From the NCBI GenBank assembly GCA_016630905.1, contig WBMQ01000001.1:1240001-1304000 (forward strand): DNA of 64,000 bases. Direction: 5' to 3'. Of the stretch, positions 1 to 12,197 are shown one piece after another. The position numbers and the translations under genes are program-made. The notes under the pieces were generated by a model, which saw only the letters and a list, made by a program, of their open reading frames with translations, was not told the origin of the DNA and searched no databases. Numbering within the stretch: the stretch's first letter is position 1; every line of letters starts with the position of its first letter. This DNA comes from Capillidium heterosporum. Taxonomy: Eukaryota > Entomophthoromycota > Entomophthoromycetes > Entomophthorales > Capillidiaceae.

Positions 1-419
1 TACAGATACAGTAAATGCCCGTCAACAATATATGCTGACACTTCAAGCTATATTTTCGATTGCAAGTAAATCTTTACCAGCCTTTAAAAGGGAGTCTGCC
101 AACTATCCTCAATGTTATAAATGCGTAATGGTTATCAAGTAGTTTTTATGTACATAGGTATTTAGGTTTAAATAGAACCTTACAATATGTATATAAAATT
201 TTATTTGTAAAAGATGTTGGTAACGTTTAGTAGGCAATTGGTCCTTGAAGAGCTACATCTTGTACTTTGTAATGAAAGTTGACGTGTTGTTTCAACATTT
301 TGACCTTCCCAAACTTGAACTTTGTAAAATGAGGTCATTTTAGCTTAGAATCTTCAAAGCTTTACAAACTTCAAATCCACAACCAACTTTCCCAACCTAA
401 ACAAGAGAAAATATCTAGC
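1..419. other. Intergenic, upstream of DDX42
   Basis: No convincing coding frame on either strand. It is AT-rich and should contain the promoter of the helicase gene that starts at 420; the last 60 bases are a C/A-rich leader. Confidence 0.6.
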
Positions 420-2665
420 ATGGACAAAAAAAACCTATTCCAGAAAAAGAAGTTCAAGTTCCAAACCGGACCTAGTACACAATCCAAACCAGCTTTAGCG
501 CCACAACGTAAGTTTTTACTTTTATAGCTCAGCTACCTACCCTCCATTGTTGGATTCCATAGCTAATTATACGTCTTGGGCATAAATAATATAGTTTTCA
601 TTTAGATGCTGCTCCATCAGAATCGACTTCTACAATCCTAGTTAAACCCAGTACCAACCTCTTTGAAAAGGAAGATGAGGCTGAGGTTGAACTTTCAGCC
701 CAGCCTGACATTGGTCAAGCTTCTGACGAAGACCCTTTAGACAGCTTTATGGCCGATCTCGACAAACAATCTAAGGAGGAGGCTACCCAAGCCAAAGCTA
801 AACCCAAGTTGGAACAGATTTTCCCGGATGATGCCAAGGAAGACCTTATGGAATCCTTTATAAAGCATCGTAAGAAGCAGCCTGCTCCTACCTTTGTCCA
901 CAATAGAGCTATGGATTCAGATGATGAGGTGTACGCCACCGCCAAGGCTCTAGATGAACAAGAAGGGTACGATGAGTCGACTATGGACATGGACTATAAC
1001 GAGAAGAAGGATATCGAGCCACTACAGCCGATCGATCACGCCACTATAAACTACTTACCCATCAAGAAGAACTTCTACAGGCAACATAAGGAGATCGAGC
1101 AATTGACCGAGGATCGGGTCAAGTTACTTAGGGAGGCCATGGAGGTCAAGGTGCGATGGCCCGAAGGGGTAGTATGCCCCAAACCCTGTATCGCGTTTGC
1201 CCACTTCCAATTCGACCAAAGATTGCTGTCGCGGCTGACCAAGAGTATGTACGAGACGCCTACCCCCATTCAACAGCAGGCGGTGCCCTGTGGCTTAAGT
1301 GGTTTAGATATAATTGGTATTGCCAAGACTGGTTCCGGGAAGACAGCTGCCTATCTGTGGCCATTAATCGTCCATGTTCTTGGACAGCCCCCTTTAGCTG
1401 ACCGAGATGGACCTATCGGACTAGTTTTGGCACCGACGCGTGAGCTGGCCCAGCAGATCGGGGCCGAACTCCGCAAGTTTGCCAAGAACTACGGACATAC
1501 GCTACGAACTGCCGTAGTTACTGGGGGTGCTTCTAAGTTGGAACAGTTCAAGGAATTACGCAACGGGGTCGAGGTTGTCATCGCAACTCCAGGTCGTCTC
1601 ATCGACCTCATCAAGATGAAAGGAACTAATTTGACGCGAGTTACTTATTTAGTTTTAGATGAGGCCGACCGTATGTTGGATTTAGGCTTCGAACCCCAAG
1701 TTGTCTCTATTGCTAAGAACATACGTCCCGATCGCCAAACTTTACTGTTCTCAGCCACCTTCCCTAAATCTATTGAGCAGTTGACTTTACAGTTCATGAT
1801 CAAACCTATTCGAATTACAGTGGGGAGTATTGGCCAGGTAGAGTCTTTACTATTTTAGTTTTTTATTGATTTGGTTATAGGTTAGTGACCACGTAGAGCA
1901 GAACTTCGTCGTAGTAGCAGAGGCTGAACACAAGTGGAATGGGTTGCTGGCATTACTGTCCGACCACCAACCTTTGGATCAACCTTTAGTCCTCATTTTT
2001 GTAGCTACCAAGGGAAACACTGACCTCCTCGCTACCAATTTGATCCAAGCTGGCCACAAAAGTAACCTAAATTTTATCTGCAACTCAATTTAATTCCCAT
2101 TCTAATAGGTCTAGCCTTGAACGGTGATATGCAGCAGTTTGAACGAGACGATGTCATCAAAAAATTCAAGTCGCAACAGTGCTGCATATTAGTTGCCACT
2201 GATGTAGCGGCTCGAGGTTTGGACGTACCTGGCATCGGCTTAGTCATTAACTACGACCGAGCCCGTGATGTCGACAGTTACGTCCATAGAGTAGGTCGTA
2301 CCGGCCGTGCCAACACTTTTGGCCAGGCCGTCACTTATTTGACCAATGAAGATGATAAATTTGCTGTCGATCTAGTACGCAACATGCAATCGGAACGCAT
2401 GCAGGTACCGCCCCAACTTATGAAATTAGCTATGACCAACCACAAGTTTAAAAGGGGGATGGAGCGAAGTGGTAGCAGTTCAGGGAGGGGGAGAGGAAAT
2501 GGGAAAGGCACTACGTTTAATTTTTCAGGGCCTAAGCGAAATTACAATGGTGGTATTGGATTCGATAGGAGTAGTGGTTTTAAAGAGAAAGGAGGCAGAT
2601 CAAATGGTGGTGGATTCATCAACTTTGTTAAACAGAAGGAGAAGCGAGGTGATAGGGAGGACTAA
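420..2665 (+). CDS. DDX42: DEAD-box RNA helicase, DDX42 type
   Basis: Four exons (420-507, 606-1837, 1881-2061, 2109-2665) give about 685 aa. The protein is an ATP-dependent RNA helicase of the DDX42/Prp5-like group; DDX42 works with the SF3b part of the U2 snRNP in pre-mRNA splicing. Visible motifs: N-terminal DPLDSFMADL, then PIDHATINY and NFYRQHKEI as in DDX42, Q-motif TPTPIQQQAV, Walker A AKTGSGKT near residue 270, PTRELAQQ, TPGRLID, DEAD near 382, SAT near 412, VATDVAARGLD and HRVGRTGR near 559. The C-terminus is rich in Gly, Arg and Ser. The pre-motif region and the DEAD-core wording fit DDX42 better than Prp5. The start at 420 is the first ATG in frame with exon 2. It converges on MLH1. 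Human DDX42 is longer (938 aa), mostly in its tail. Confidence 0.9.
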
Positions 2666-2919
2666 AAGTACAATTTTGAGCTATAGTGATGTTCGAGGTC
2701 AAATCTTCTTATAAACGCCCCTTTTTCAGTATTGGATACTTTGTCTTGATTAATGGATTTAAAGATGTATAATTCATACAGAAAATATATGTTCCTTTAA
2801 TTTCAATAATACATTGTGAAAACAATCTAACTTCGTAGCATCCAATCCTAATATCGCGACCTATATATTTAACTTTAAACAAATAACGCTGTCGTAAATC
2901 TTAGCCTGCATATTTAAAA

Positions 2920-5634
2920 CTAACATCGTTCAAAGATCCTATAGAGATCGGGGAGATCAGCCACTTGGGTGACTATTCCCAATTTATCCTGCTCAACCTC
3001 ACTTCCATGACCTTGCCAACCTTTAGGTGGGTAGAAGTAATGTTTCTTGAATTGAGGGAACAGTTTAAACTGGATGTGCTTGTAGAAAGCCAGCTGATCC
3101 TCATCAACTGCAGTATTCTCCAAGCTATCAGGACTACCTATACTATCGCTGACTTTATCCGTCTTAGTAATTCCATCCTTATTATTGCTGATAGAAGTTG
3201 ATGGTAAATAAGTAACCCTATAGAATTTGGCCAACTCCAAACTCAAGGTCTGGAAGCAGTTCTTCTCGTCAAAGAAGTCGACTTGGGAGCCCAAACGGGT
3301 CAGAAACACAGGTAGCTTGTGAGTGGGTGGGATGTAGTCCTTGAGTAGGACAGGGAGTTTGGTTAGAAAACCATCTTTGGTGACCTTGATCTGAAAGTAC
3401 TCCCATAGCATTTCTGAGCGTTCTATGAGGAGGTCAACCAGTTCTTGGGCTGGGTCCAAGGCTGAGGCGAAGGGTGGGCCTAGAGGAGGTACCTCCTTGG
3501 ACTTCAACCCCAACTCGATCATGGTCTTGATGGGGACAGGAGGGTGGAGATCGAGAGTGGCAAAGTTGGAGAAGTCGATCAGGATGCGCTGATAGAACAG
3601 CTCCTGGCTTTGCAGACGGTAAATACAAGTTATTAAAAGCAGGCTTACCTCATGAGACTGTAATTAGCCACGTAGAGTTTGGTATCACTCTGGAAGGCAG
3701 CCACGTTGGTATCGACGCATCCTACAAACGAAAAATTACTCAGGATCTTTTTCAACTCTGTTGGTAGGGTATTAGTTTAAATTATTGTAGTTTACAAGTA
3801 CCTGAGTCGGTTCGCTTCTTGAACTCTTTTCGAAGCTCCAGAACGCTAATCAACTTGACATCGACTCTTAGCCTTTTAGGAGGGGTATCTACGGCGGATG
3901 ACTTTTCATTATCGTGTGAAACTAATTTTTCAATTGAAGTAGGATGGTCCTATGTTGAAAAGTAAGTACCGATAAGTTACTAGAATTTACTCCGAGTAAG
4001 GGATGTAGCTTCTTGGACTCAGAACCGGAAAATGAGCTGTTGTGATGATTGTTGGACGTCGGACCCTCGTCCAACTTTTTAGCAGAGGTGAAGTAGGCAT
4101 CCAAAGTCTGAAGATTGCTGTCGGTTCGAACCATACGTTTGACATGCTGTTTGACAGGTCGTTCAAACTTTCGATAGTTGGTGTTGTTAGTGCTCGTGAA
4201 ACTTGCGTCGTGTAACAAGTTTAAAGAATCGACACTGCTATGTGAGTTGTCATGGTCTAGATTTTTAAGGGTGAACGAGTTGTCCGGCATCAGACTGGCT
4301 GGAATAGAAGACACATTTACAGTTTGGGCTCGGACAACAGGGACAATTGCTCTATGGGGTGAATCGGGGGCTTTAGTACGCGAAGCAACCAGGGCGTCTA
4401 CAGGACGATTCAATACCAGAGAATTGACTGAACCTACCCCATTTAAACCCTAACAATCAAATTAGATGAAAAATATATAGCCTATACGTTAGCTTGTATT
4501 GTTTTGGACACTCCGTTTGCTTCCAAGACCGATTGAATCTTGGCTGAGATGGCCATGATTATCTCATCTTCATTAAGAAAATGCACCTAGAAAATATTGA
4601 CTTAGCTATAGCTAAAATTTAGTTTCTTACCTCACGTTTAGTCGGATGAACGTTGACATCAACCCTCTCTGAAGGCATTGTAAGGCTAAGGTAGATGAAA
4701 GGATGCGTTCCCCTCGACAGTAAAGACCCGTAGATCAAATCGATGGATCGTTTCAACTGGTTGCTAATAACTGACCGATTGTTGATAAACAAGATGAGGA
4801 TGAGCTTGCGAGTGCTATAACTGGAGTTGCTAACAAATCCCTGTAAATTAAGCCTCAAATCTTCGTCCTCCATTTGCAAATCTAGAAGTTCGGGGACGAG
4901 ATTCCTCCCGTATATCTGACCTATCTTGTCTTTTGTGGAAGCAAGCGATGAAATCTGTAGGTCGGGCTGACTTTGCATGCTCTTCTTGACGCTGAAGGTT
5001 ACATTGGAATTGTGAATAGCGTACCGGTGGACCACATCCAGTATGCGTTGGTACTCTTCATTAGGAGATTTGATAGCATTTTTTCGCAAAGGCACATTGT
5101 AAAACATATCCTCCACCTAAAATATATTAAAACTTACATTTTACAAGCAACAGCACTTACTGTAATTTGGGTTCCAATGTTCCCGGCACAAGGCACTGGT
5201 ACAGCTTTCCCGTCATTCTTTGCTGATACTAACTTACCATCCAAATATTTCGCTTTGTAAGCACAGTCAGTATCCTTAGTTCTGCTGGTTATTGTCACTT
5301 TGCTGATATGGGATATTGAAGCTAACGCTTCCCCTCGGAAGCCAAAGGTACTTATCGTCTCCAAATCGTCGTACTTTGCCAATTTACTGGTTGTAAACCT
5401 CTCACAAGCTATATTTAAGTCTTCTTTATCGATGCCATTGCCATTATCGAGAATCTGCAGTAGTTTCATCCCCCCGTCCTTAACTTGAATCTGAATGTTG
5501 GTTGAATTGGCATCTAGCGCATTCTCAAGCAACTCCTTTAGTGCGTTACCTGGTCGTTGAATAACTTCGCCAGCTGCTATACGATTGGAAACTGTCTCAC
5601 TCAACTTTTGAATACGCTTTGGACACTGTACCAT
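2920..5634 (-). CDS. MLH1: DNA mismatch repair protein MLH1
   Basis: Seven exons (5634-5161, 5116-4631, 4586-4488, 4449-3991, 3949-3802, 3757-3649, 3607-2920) give about 820 aa. MLH1 is the common subunit of the MutL heterodimers that act after MutS recognises a mismatch. The N-terminal GHKL ATPase is complete: [19 protein letters not shown] and [11 protein letters not shown], followed by [14 protein letters not shown] and [12 protein letters not shown] linker with MVRTDS and a shielded C-terminal domain ([17 protein letters not shown]) follow. The last four residues are FERC, the MLH1 C-terminus that completes the endonuclease site of its PMS partner. One donor is GTATAG (exon 3). For exon 4 I chose a 41-nt intron with donor GTAAAT; a 20-nt alternative exists but is improbably short. 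An in-frame ATG lies 48 codons upstream, but homology starts right after the ATG at 5634. Confidence 0.92.
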
Positions 5635-5795
5635 CCTTTTATCGCTTTCTGAAATAGAGATGTATTCTGTAAATTTGAACCAACAAAGTTTCCAAACTTT
5701 CGTTTTTCTGTTATAATGCGTTGATTTGATGCAAAATCGACTACGCTGCAATTCAGTTGGCTTTAAAACGCAAGTCAAATTGAAATTGCGAAACT
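5635..5795. promoter_or_regulatory. Divergent promoter MLH1 / SEC3
   Basis: Only 161 bases separate the two start codons, so both promoters must lie here or overlap the genes. No specific site was identified. Confidence 0.6.
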
Positions 5796-8650
5796 ATGTT
5801 ACTTGAAATGGAAGTCAGCAAACCTGGGAGGACAACCTCAATGATCGATAAGAACAGCATAAACGATACAAGTTTAAAGGCTAGTCAAGATAACCACTTG
5901 AAAATATCGGAGCTGTTAGCTCAGTTCGATTGGAAGTCCAACAAAGGTGCCAACTTTTTGGAGACTGCCCTTTTAGACGAGCTTTCTAATTTAGAAACAG
6001 TAATTACTATATTTTGTTGACCAAATGAATGTAACTCCTGATTAATGAAATAGGCAAATATCGGTGCCGTTTTAGAGACTGATGCGCAAGTTAGTAGTAT
6101 TATTAGTCAGATTGACCTGGCTATAAAAGAACTGGACGATGTCGACAATTGGTTAACTCTATACAAGACTGAATTAGACGTAATTTTTTATTTAATGGGA
6201 ACTACAAATTTATATATGTAGAGTTTTGGCGACGATATGTTACAAATTCAGTCTTTAAATGAAGGCTTGCAGTTACAAAGAGCTAATCAAAAGAAATTAT
6301 TATCCGAGCTGGAAGTTGTTCTGGTAAGACCATACTTATTATTTAGTATAAATCTATTTAAATAGGGGAAGGTAGCTGTACCCGAGAATTTAACAGATGT
6401 ATTGAGGGAAGCCAAATTTGAGACTGAAGATGGCTTGAAGAAAATAATGACCTCTGCTTCTTCGATTCAAAGATGTTTAAAGACTAATTATGACGATGGA
6501 GTCAAGGAGATGTCAGTTATTAATGAACAACTCGATGTCAATATTATGCAGAGCAATAATTTCTCCGCTAGAGTTTTCGAATATCTAAAAGTTATGTTTT
6601 TAGTCCAGGTAGCTTTTATTTAAAAGTTTAAGCTGATAGAGTTTCCTTATAGGTAGATTCAGCTCTTAATGGACAAGGAAAGGGAGCCAAGTTACGTATT
6701 GATATGAAGAAAATAAAAGAAGAGTTGTCAAAATATCGAGGTTTAACTTTGTGGTTAAAGGAAATGGACCCTAGCAAACATAATGAACTCCAACAAGTAA
6801 GTAAAAATGAAAGCTTGTACTAATCCCTGTCTTTTTATTAGGCTTATGCTTCAGCTGTTGCTAAAGTCTACGATTCTGAATACAAGAACTTACCTGATAC
6901 TTTCCGTTCATTGACTTTAATTCGAAAAATATCAGCAGACGATGTTAAATATTGTAAAGTTATAGCATTACTTTAAAAGCTTAATTTATACATATTAGTG
7001 TTTACTAGCAGTACCAATGCTAAACTTGGACCTACTTTGCATCGCCGTACTGGATCAGAGATAACCACTGAAAACAAGACAACTCCAGAAGCGGTATTTT
7101 CAATTTAATAACATTCTCTTATGCCCATATTATTTCTACAGGTCCTATCTCAGATATTAAATGTCATCATACCCGATATCATCAAAGAACAGAATTTCTT
7201 CTGCATGATGTTTCATATCGGCGGTACTCAGATAGACTTTCAGGCGTGGGTAAACGATTGGGACAAACATCAGCAAGCTGTTCAAGAGAAGCATTTGATG
7301 GGACTTCGTAATGCCCAAAAGGATGTCAAAGTTAGAAAGAGGATCTTGTACCATTTTATTTAGATATATATAGTAAAGCTTAAATTAGGGAAAACATGGA
7401 AACGATGTTTACCAACATATCATCGGAACTAGGCAACCTTGGAGAGTTACTAGCCAAATACGACTGGACGTAAGTTCTTTTAGCCAAGCTATTTATTAAA
7501 CCTTTGCAAGGCTGTTGGTGTCTTTTTTGACTAAATTGGAGTCTTTTGGCCAAACTTGCGAAGAAACTAACCAAGAGTTTTTGCTCAAGATCCTCAATGC
7601 ATCGCTTAATCGATTTAGGCTTCAGCTCGATAGGAACGTCGTAAGGATTACTATGCTTATATATATTTAACACGCTAAAGGATGAACAAGTCAAAGCTAT
7701 AAACGACCTACAAGTTACGGGTAAGAAACGTAGTGGAATCCTATCTTTCTTTCACACTTTCCCTGTAAGCTATTTAAACAATATGGACTCAAATGTTTAA
7801 TGTTTTTGGATATTTTAGGAATTCCTCAGTCGTATGGAAGGCCTTATAGGCAATGCACAGACTCCGATACGAGGACAAATGGACAAGATCTATCAAAAGA
7901 TTGTTACAATTATGTTTGAAAATCTGGAAGCCAGTGCCAAGCAATCCGAGCAAGATGAAAAGGAACAACTGAATTTGCATATCATTACGTTAGGTATATC
8001 TCTTTGACAAGGCCAGTGTATTCTAACTATTTAAAGAAAACATGCATCATTTCTATACCGAAACTAGAGCTTACAAGAAGCTACCTGTTATGGGCACCTA
8101 CAACGACCAAGCCAAAGCTTCATATAGCAACCATCTACAGGCCTACGTCAAGGATGTCATCCGCAGACCACTTGGTAAATTGCTGGTAAGGCTTACTGCT
8201 TGAAGATTCTCTTTTTCTAAATACATGTAAGAATGATTGCTAATTATTGTTCGTATAGGAATTCTTTGAAGGCGTAGAAATTCTGCTGCAGAGTCGGGCT
8301 CCACAGGAAATCGGATTTCAACTCTCCTACAACAAAGCTGCCCTTCGTAAAGTGATCAGCCAATTCCCACCTGACGAGGTAACATTTAGACTGCTATCCA
8401 ACCGATCTAAAATACTTTTATCTAGGTACGCAAATCCATTGTTCAGCTCTACAAGCGTGTTAATAAGCATTTCTCTGAAGAGGAAGGGTTGCTCCAAGTT
8501 GTCTGGCGTGAAACCCAAGAGGAGTTTATAAGGCAGCACCAGAAGGTGGATGGCTTGTTAAAACTCTGTTACCCTGATACCAACGTTGGCTTGGAGTTTA
8601 CCATCAACGACCTGCTCAACTTCTTCTCGAGGATCGCCAAATCACATTGA
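5796..8650 (+). CDS. SEC3: Exocyst subunit Sec3/EXOC1 without the N-terminal PH domain
   Basis: Fifteen exons: 5796-5999, 6054-6179, 6222-6323, 6366-6608, 6653-6796, 6842-6953, 6999-7093, 7142-7347, 7389-7469, 7511-7640, 7681-7764, 7819-7993, 8037-8185, 8259-8378, 8426-8650. All junctions keep frame and give about 731 aa. Sec3 is an exocyst subunit that tethers secretory vesicles at the plasma membrane. Recognisable blocks: LLDELSNLETANI, LTLWLKEMDPSKHNEL, VDEQVKAI and the very conserved end LLQVVWRETQEEFIRQHQK ... EFTINDLLNFFSRIAKSH, as in EXOC1. The usual N-terminal PIP2/Rho-binding PH domain is not encoded: the coding region begins just before the coiled coil, and the divergent MLH1 start lies 161 bases upstream. 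Fifteen exons in 2.9 kb is the densest splitting in the window. Confidence 0.88.
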
Positions 8651-9420
8651 TAGTATAAATTTTATTTTTGAGTAAATTAGTTACTGGATTCTAATACAAT
8701 ATTCTGAGAAACTATATCTAATAAAAGGTTTATATTCTAGCTTGAGCTAATGTAAAAGCAAATATTTTAAACTGATAACATCAGTTAATGAACACTTTTA
8801 AATTGAATTAAAGCTAATTTATATATCTTAAATGGTTCATTTACTACATTACATTTAAAAAATAAGAGTATAGCTTTATCAACAAAGGTCATTTTTATAG
8901 AAATAAATATGTCAATTTAGAATGTAACCTAGATACTTTAGTTATGTATCTTTAAGCTCTACTAATATTTCTTAACAACTAGACTTTTCATATGCATCAA
9001 CCTTTCCTTTAGGCTACTTTGAACCTGCCTTTTATATATTTAGTTTCAATTGCCTTACAAAAGACAGAAAAAACTTGTTCATTTTACTTCAAAAGGAGGA
9101 TAGCTCACGGTCTGTTAACGGCAGCATGATACTCTTAAACATCTAATAAACGCAGCTGTAAATTTACAAGCTAAATGATAATACAGAGATGATCTTTTAA
9201 TAAAAGGCTAGTCTTTAATTTACTTTCAGAGACATTCGAATGTTCATGCCATGCCCCTGATAAAAAATGGTATGTGTAATATTGAATTTAATGGCTGATA
9301 CACAATGTTCGCTCATAAGTGAATTAAAGTTAAAATGATGGAAAATAACATTTAACAGTTGTTAGTGCTCAAATATTGATATATGAAAAAGGCGCCCTCA
9401 TTGAAAAGGAAAACTTGTAT
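8651..9420. other. Intergenic, convergent SEC3 and NDUFS4
   Basis: AT-rich with no supported ORF on either strand. It should hold the 3' ends of both neighbours. Confidence 0.6.
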
Positions 9421-10047
9421 TTATTTGGTGCGGAGCATTCTCAACTTACCAGGGTAGTGGATGAAGTTCTCGGCATACAGTTTCTTGCGGAACTTGGGTT
9501 GCTTTGGTTCTTGTACGTTATAGTTCCAACCTATACAACAAAAATTATCAGTATAAATAGATGGAGCTATGTACCTTGCTTCTCAGCAAAGTAAATGGCC
9601 TGCTCCTTGGTCTTGAACTTCATCTTCATAGCTTGTAGAGCATCGGCACTGTGGAAGGTAATGAATTTAAATAACTCATGTATTCTAAAAATTACCTGGA
9701 TGCCCAACCCATCAGGGGATTCTCCCAACGACCAGCACCATCCAAGTTGTCAAAGTCTAGGATCCAAGTCCTCGTATTTTCCAAACCGGATTGCATGGCG
9801 GTCTTGCTGGGCTGGAAGATGCGGACGACGCGTTCCTTGACTTGTTCTAACAAAAGTTAGTTTGAATTTTACTTCCTCAGTTACCAGGAGTTCCAGACAA
9901 AATGTCGGCTTGAGCAACCTGGGTTTCAGGTCGGGTGGCGACGCTCGTGCTCTTGGCGACTGGTTTGTCGCTGTAAAGTTGGATTTGCTTGAGGAGGAGT
10001 TGGTTGCGGGGGAGGATGGTTTTGCTGGCTAGGCTAAATAACTTCAT
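9421..10047 (-). CDS. NDUFS4: NADH dehydrogenase (complex I) 18/21 kDa subunit, NDUFS4 type
   Basis: Four exons (10047-9885, 9846-9696, 9648-9575, 9530-9421) give about 165 aa. This is an accessory subunit of the matrix arm of respiratory complex I (ETC complex I subunit family, PF04800). The N-terminus MKLFSLASKTILPRN is basic and hydroxylated, like a mitochondrial presequence. Family blocks follow: RVVRIFQPSKTAMQSG, TRTWILDFD, RWENPLMGWASSAD, FKTKEQAIYFAEKQGWNY and the end NFIHYPGKLRMLRTK. The last exon reads straight through a GTAAG-like string to the stop, which restores the family's conserved C-terminus. The organism should therefore have a genuine complex I, unlike baker's yeast. It is divergently paired with mitochondrial GatB. 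Confidence 0.92.
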
Positions 10048-10212
10048 GTTGGATTGACTCTAGTTCTATCAACAAAGGGTTGAATCTGAGATAATCTTGA
10101 TCTGGGAATGATAAGGTGAATTGATTGGATTGTAAACACTGGGTTTTTATTGGATGCAAATGGATTGAAAGTGGAAAAGTTCAAAAGTAGGAAAACGCTT
10201 CACCTACTTGAG
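10048..10212. promoter_or_regulatory. Divergent promoter NDUFS4 / GatB
   Basis: A 165-base gap between the start codons of two nuclear-encoded mitochondrial proteins. Shared regulation is an inference; no factor site was recognised. Confidence 0.5.
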
Positions 10213-11795
10213 ATGCGGATTACGACACAGTTAAGCAGCTACGTCCCCAAGATAGGACTGGAAATCCACGTCCAGTTGAACAGCTCCAAAAAGTTATTCT
10301 CAAGTAAACCGAGTTACCGTTTCAACTAACAACCTACGACTTATTAAGGGTCCACCACCAAGTTCGACAACGGTGTTAACACTCAGGTCAGTTACTTCGA
10401 TGCAGGTCACCCTGGAACCCTTCCGGTAAATTTTATTTTAAATACTTATTAATAGGAATCTAGGTGTTAAATGTCGAAGCCTTGAAGAAAGCTGTCACGA
10501 CAATTTTGTGCCTCAAAGGAGATGTACAGCATGTTTCGAGTTTCGATCGCAAGCATTACCACTATTACGACCTACCACTAGGATACCAGATAACACAACA
10601 GCATAGGCCAATCGGGCTGGGAGGACGTATATTGCTCGATCCACTTGACCCAAACTCCAAATCAGTTGCTATTAAACAACTGCAGTTGGAGCAGGATACC
10701 GGTACCTTCACCAAGGTTGATGGACATGCCTATATTAATTTGAACCGTGCCGGAAAACCACTTTTAGAGATTGTAACTTTGCCAGAGCTAAGTGATGCAT
10801 CTGAGGCTAGTGCCTGCCTCAGTTCCCTCCAAACACTCTTGCGCCATATAGGTGTTAGTGAAGGCAATTTAGAGCAGGGGTCACTACGAGTCGACGTAAA
10901 TGTCTCATTGACAGATCCTCAAGGAAAGGAAGGTATACGTTGCGAATTAAAGAATCTCCACACACCAACCACGATAGAATTGGCGATAAGTAAAACGTTG
11001 TGTTAAAAATGAGCTAATTTTATAATTTTAGAAGCGGAGATCCGTCGTCAAACCCAACTACTTAGTACAAACCAAGTAGTTAACCTGGAGACGCGAGGTT
11101 ACGACATCGACTCTGACGCTACCTATTTACTGCGAAACAAAGAAACGGGAGCCGACTACCGGTTCATGCCTGAACCCGACGTGCCACCGATCCACCTTCA
11201 CCCTGAGCAGATCCTACGCCTAAAATCAAATCTAAAGGAGCTACCTGAAGAGACGGCGCAGCGTCTACGTGCCATAGGGCTGACCGAACGGACTGTTAAA
11301 TTACTGATTGGGGATCAGAAGCTGCGGGCACTGTTTACTCAGCTCAATAGCCAATTTGACACAGCTCTCGTCGCCAAATTCCTCGAAAACCAACTGGTTG
11401 GCCAACTTAACAAAGTCAAGCATACTGTAGTAATTGACGCTAAACTTGGTAACGAACTGGCGCAGGTATTGGAGCATATTCAAACTAAAGTTGTCAGTGC
11501 CAAATCAGGAAAGTTGATCATAGCTAAGCTCATTGACGGCGATACCAGGTCGGCAGGAAAAATTATCGAAGAGGAAGGACTACGTATGGTCAACGACATC
11601 GAACTGATCAAAGGGCAGATCCAAGCCATCATTTCCGACAACCAAGCCAAGTGGACTAAGGTCCTAGCTGGTGACAAGCGTAGCAAAGCGTGGTTCTTGG
11701 GTCAGGTGATGGCTAAGAATAACTTTAAAGTAGATTCCGAGCTTGTCGTCAGTTTGGTCGACCAACTTATCTCCAGCAACCAAGGTCAGGTTTAG
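10213..11795 (+). CDS. PET112: Mitochondrial glutamyl-tRNA(Gln) amidotransferase subunit B (GatB/Pet112)
   Basis: Four exons (10213-10303, 10349-10425, 10464-10989, 11032-11795) give about 485 aa, close to bacterial GatB (about 476). GatB binds the mischarged Glu-tRNA(Gln) and transfers the amide from GatA to make Gln-tRNA(Gln) in mitochondria. The start PKIGLEIHVQL is the GatB signature. It is followed by FDAGHPGTLP, HYYYDLPLGYQITQQ, DVNVSL, CELKNL, NKETGADYRFMPEPD and a GatB/YqeY C-terminal domain ending near the stop. Only about a dozen residues (MRITTQLSSYVP) precede the catalytic domain, so the targeting sequence is very short. Intron acceptors are AAG and TAG types. Confidence 0.93.
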
Positions 11796-12197
11796 TATGG
11801 CAGTAGAGTAAAATTTTATTTGAATCATCCAGATATCAAATGAATAAACTTATTAGATCAAGATGATGGAATGGGTTGACTAAAATGTTATAAAATGATT
11901 ATTTATATAAACTTTCTACAATTTTTATATTTCATGTACAAGAATTTGATTTTTTGAATAATAGAGCTGTATTTAATTTTGAATAATAGTATTGTATCTC
12001 GATCTACTGGTATATTTGAATTTACTTTTCTGGACGATTTAATTGAGCATTTCTTGCCAAACTTTAAGGACTTTCATTCCCTTTTCTTCCATCAATTTAG
12101 CTACGTCATAATCAAGCCCATCTCAATAAAATGGCTTTATGAACCTTTCCAATTTTTCAAATTCAGCTATCAACAAACAAAATACAACTCCAACAAA
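11796..12197. other. Intergenic GatB-PEX10
   Basis: The open frame runs upstream of the PEX10 ATG to 11979 but has no ATG in that part, so I treat it as leader. Nothing else was seen. Confidence 0.55.

Noticed and set aside
3950-3990. A 20-nt intron (GTACTTAC...CATAG) in MLH1
   Set aside because: A 41-nt intron using donor GTAAAT at 3990 keeps the same phase and has normal length, so the ultra-short version is unnecessary.
11979-12197. 73 additional N-terminal codons for PEX10
   Set aside because: The upstream part of the frame has no ATG and no family similarity; the ATG at 12198 fits.
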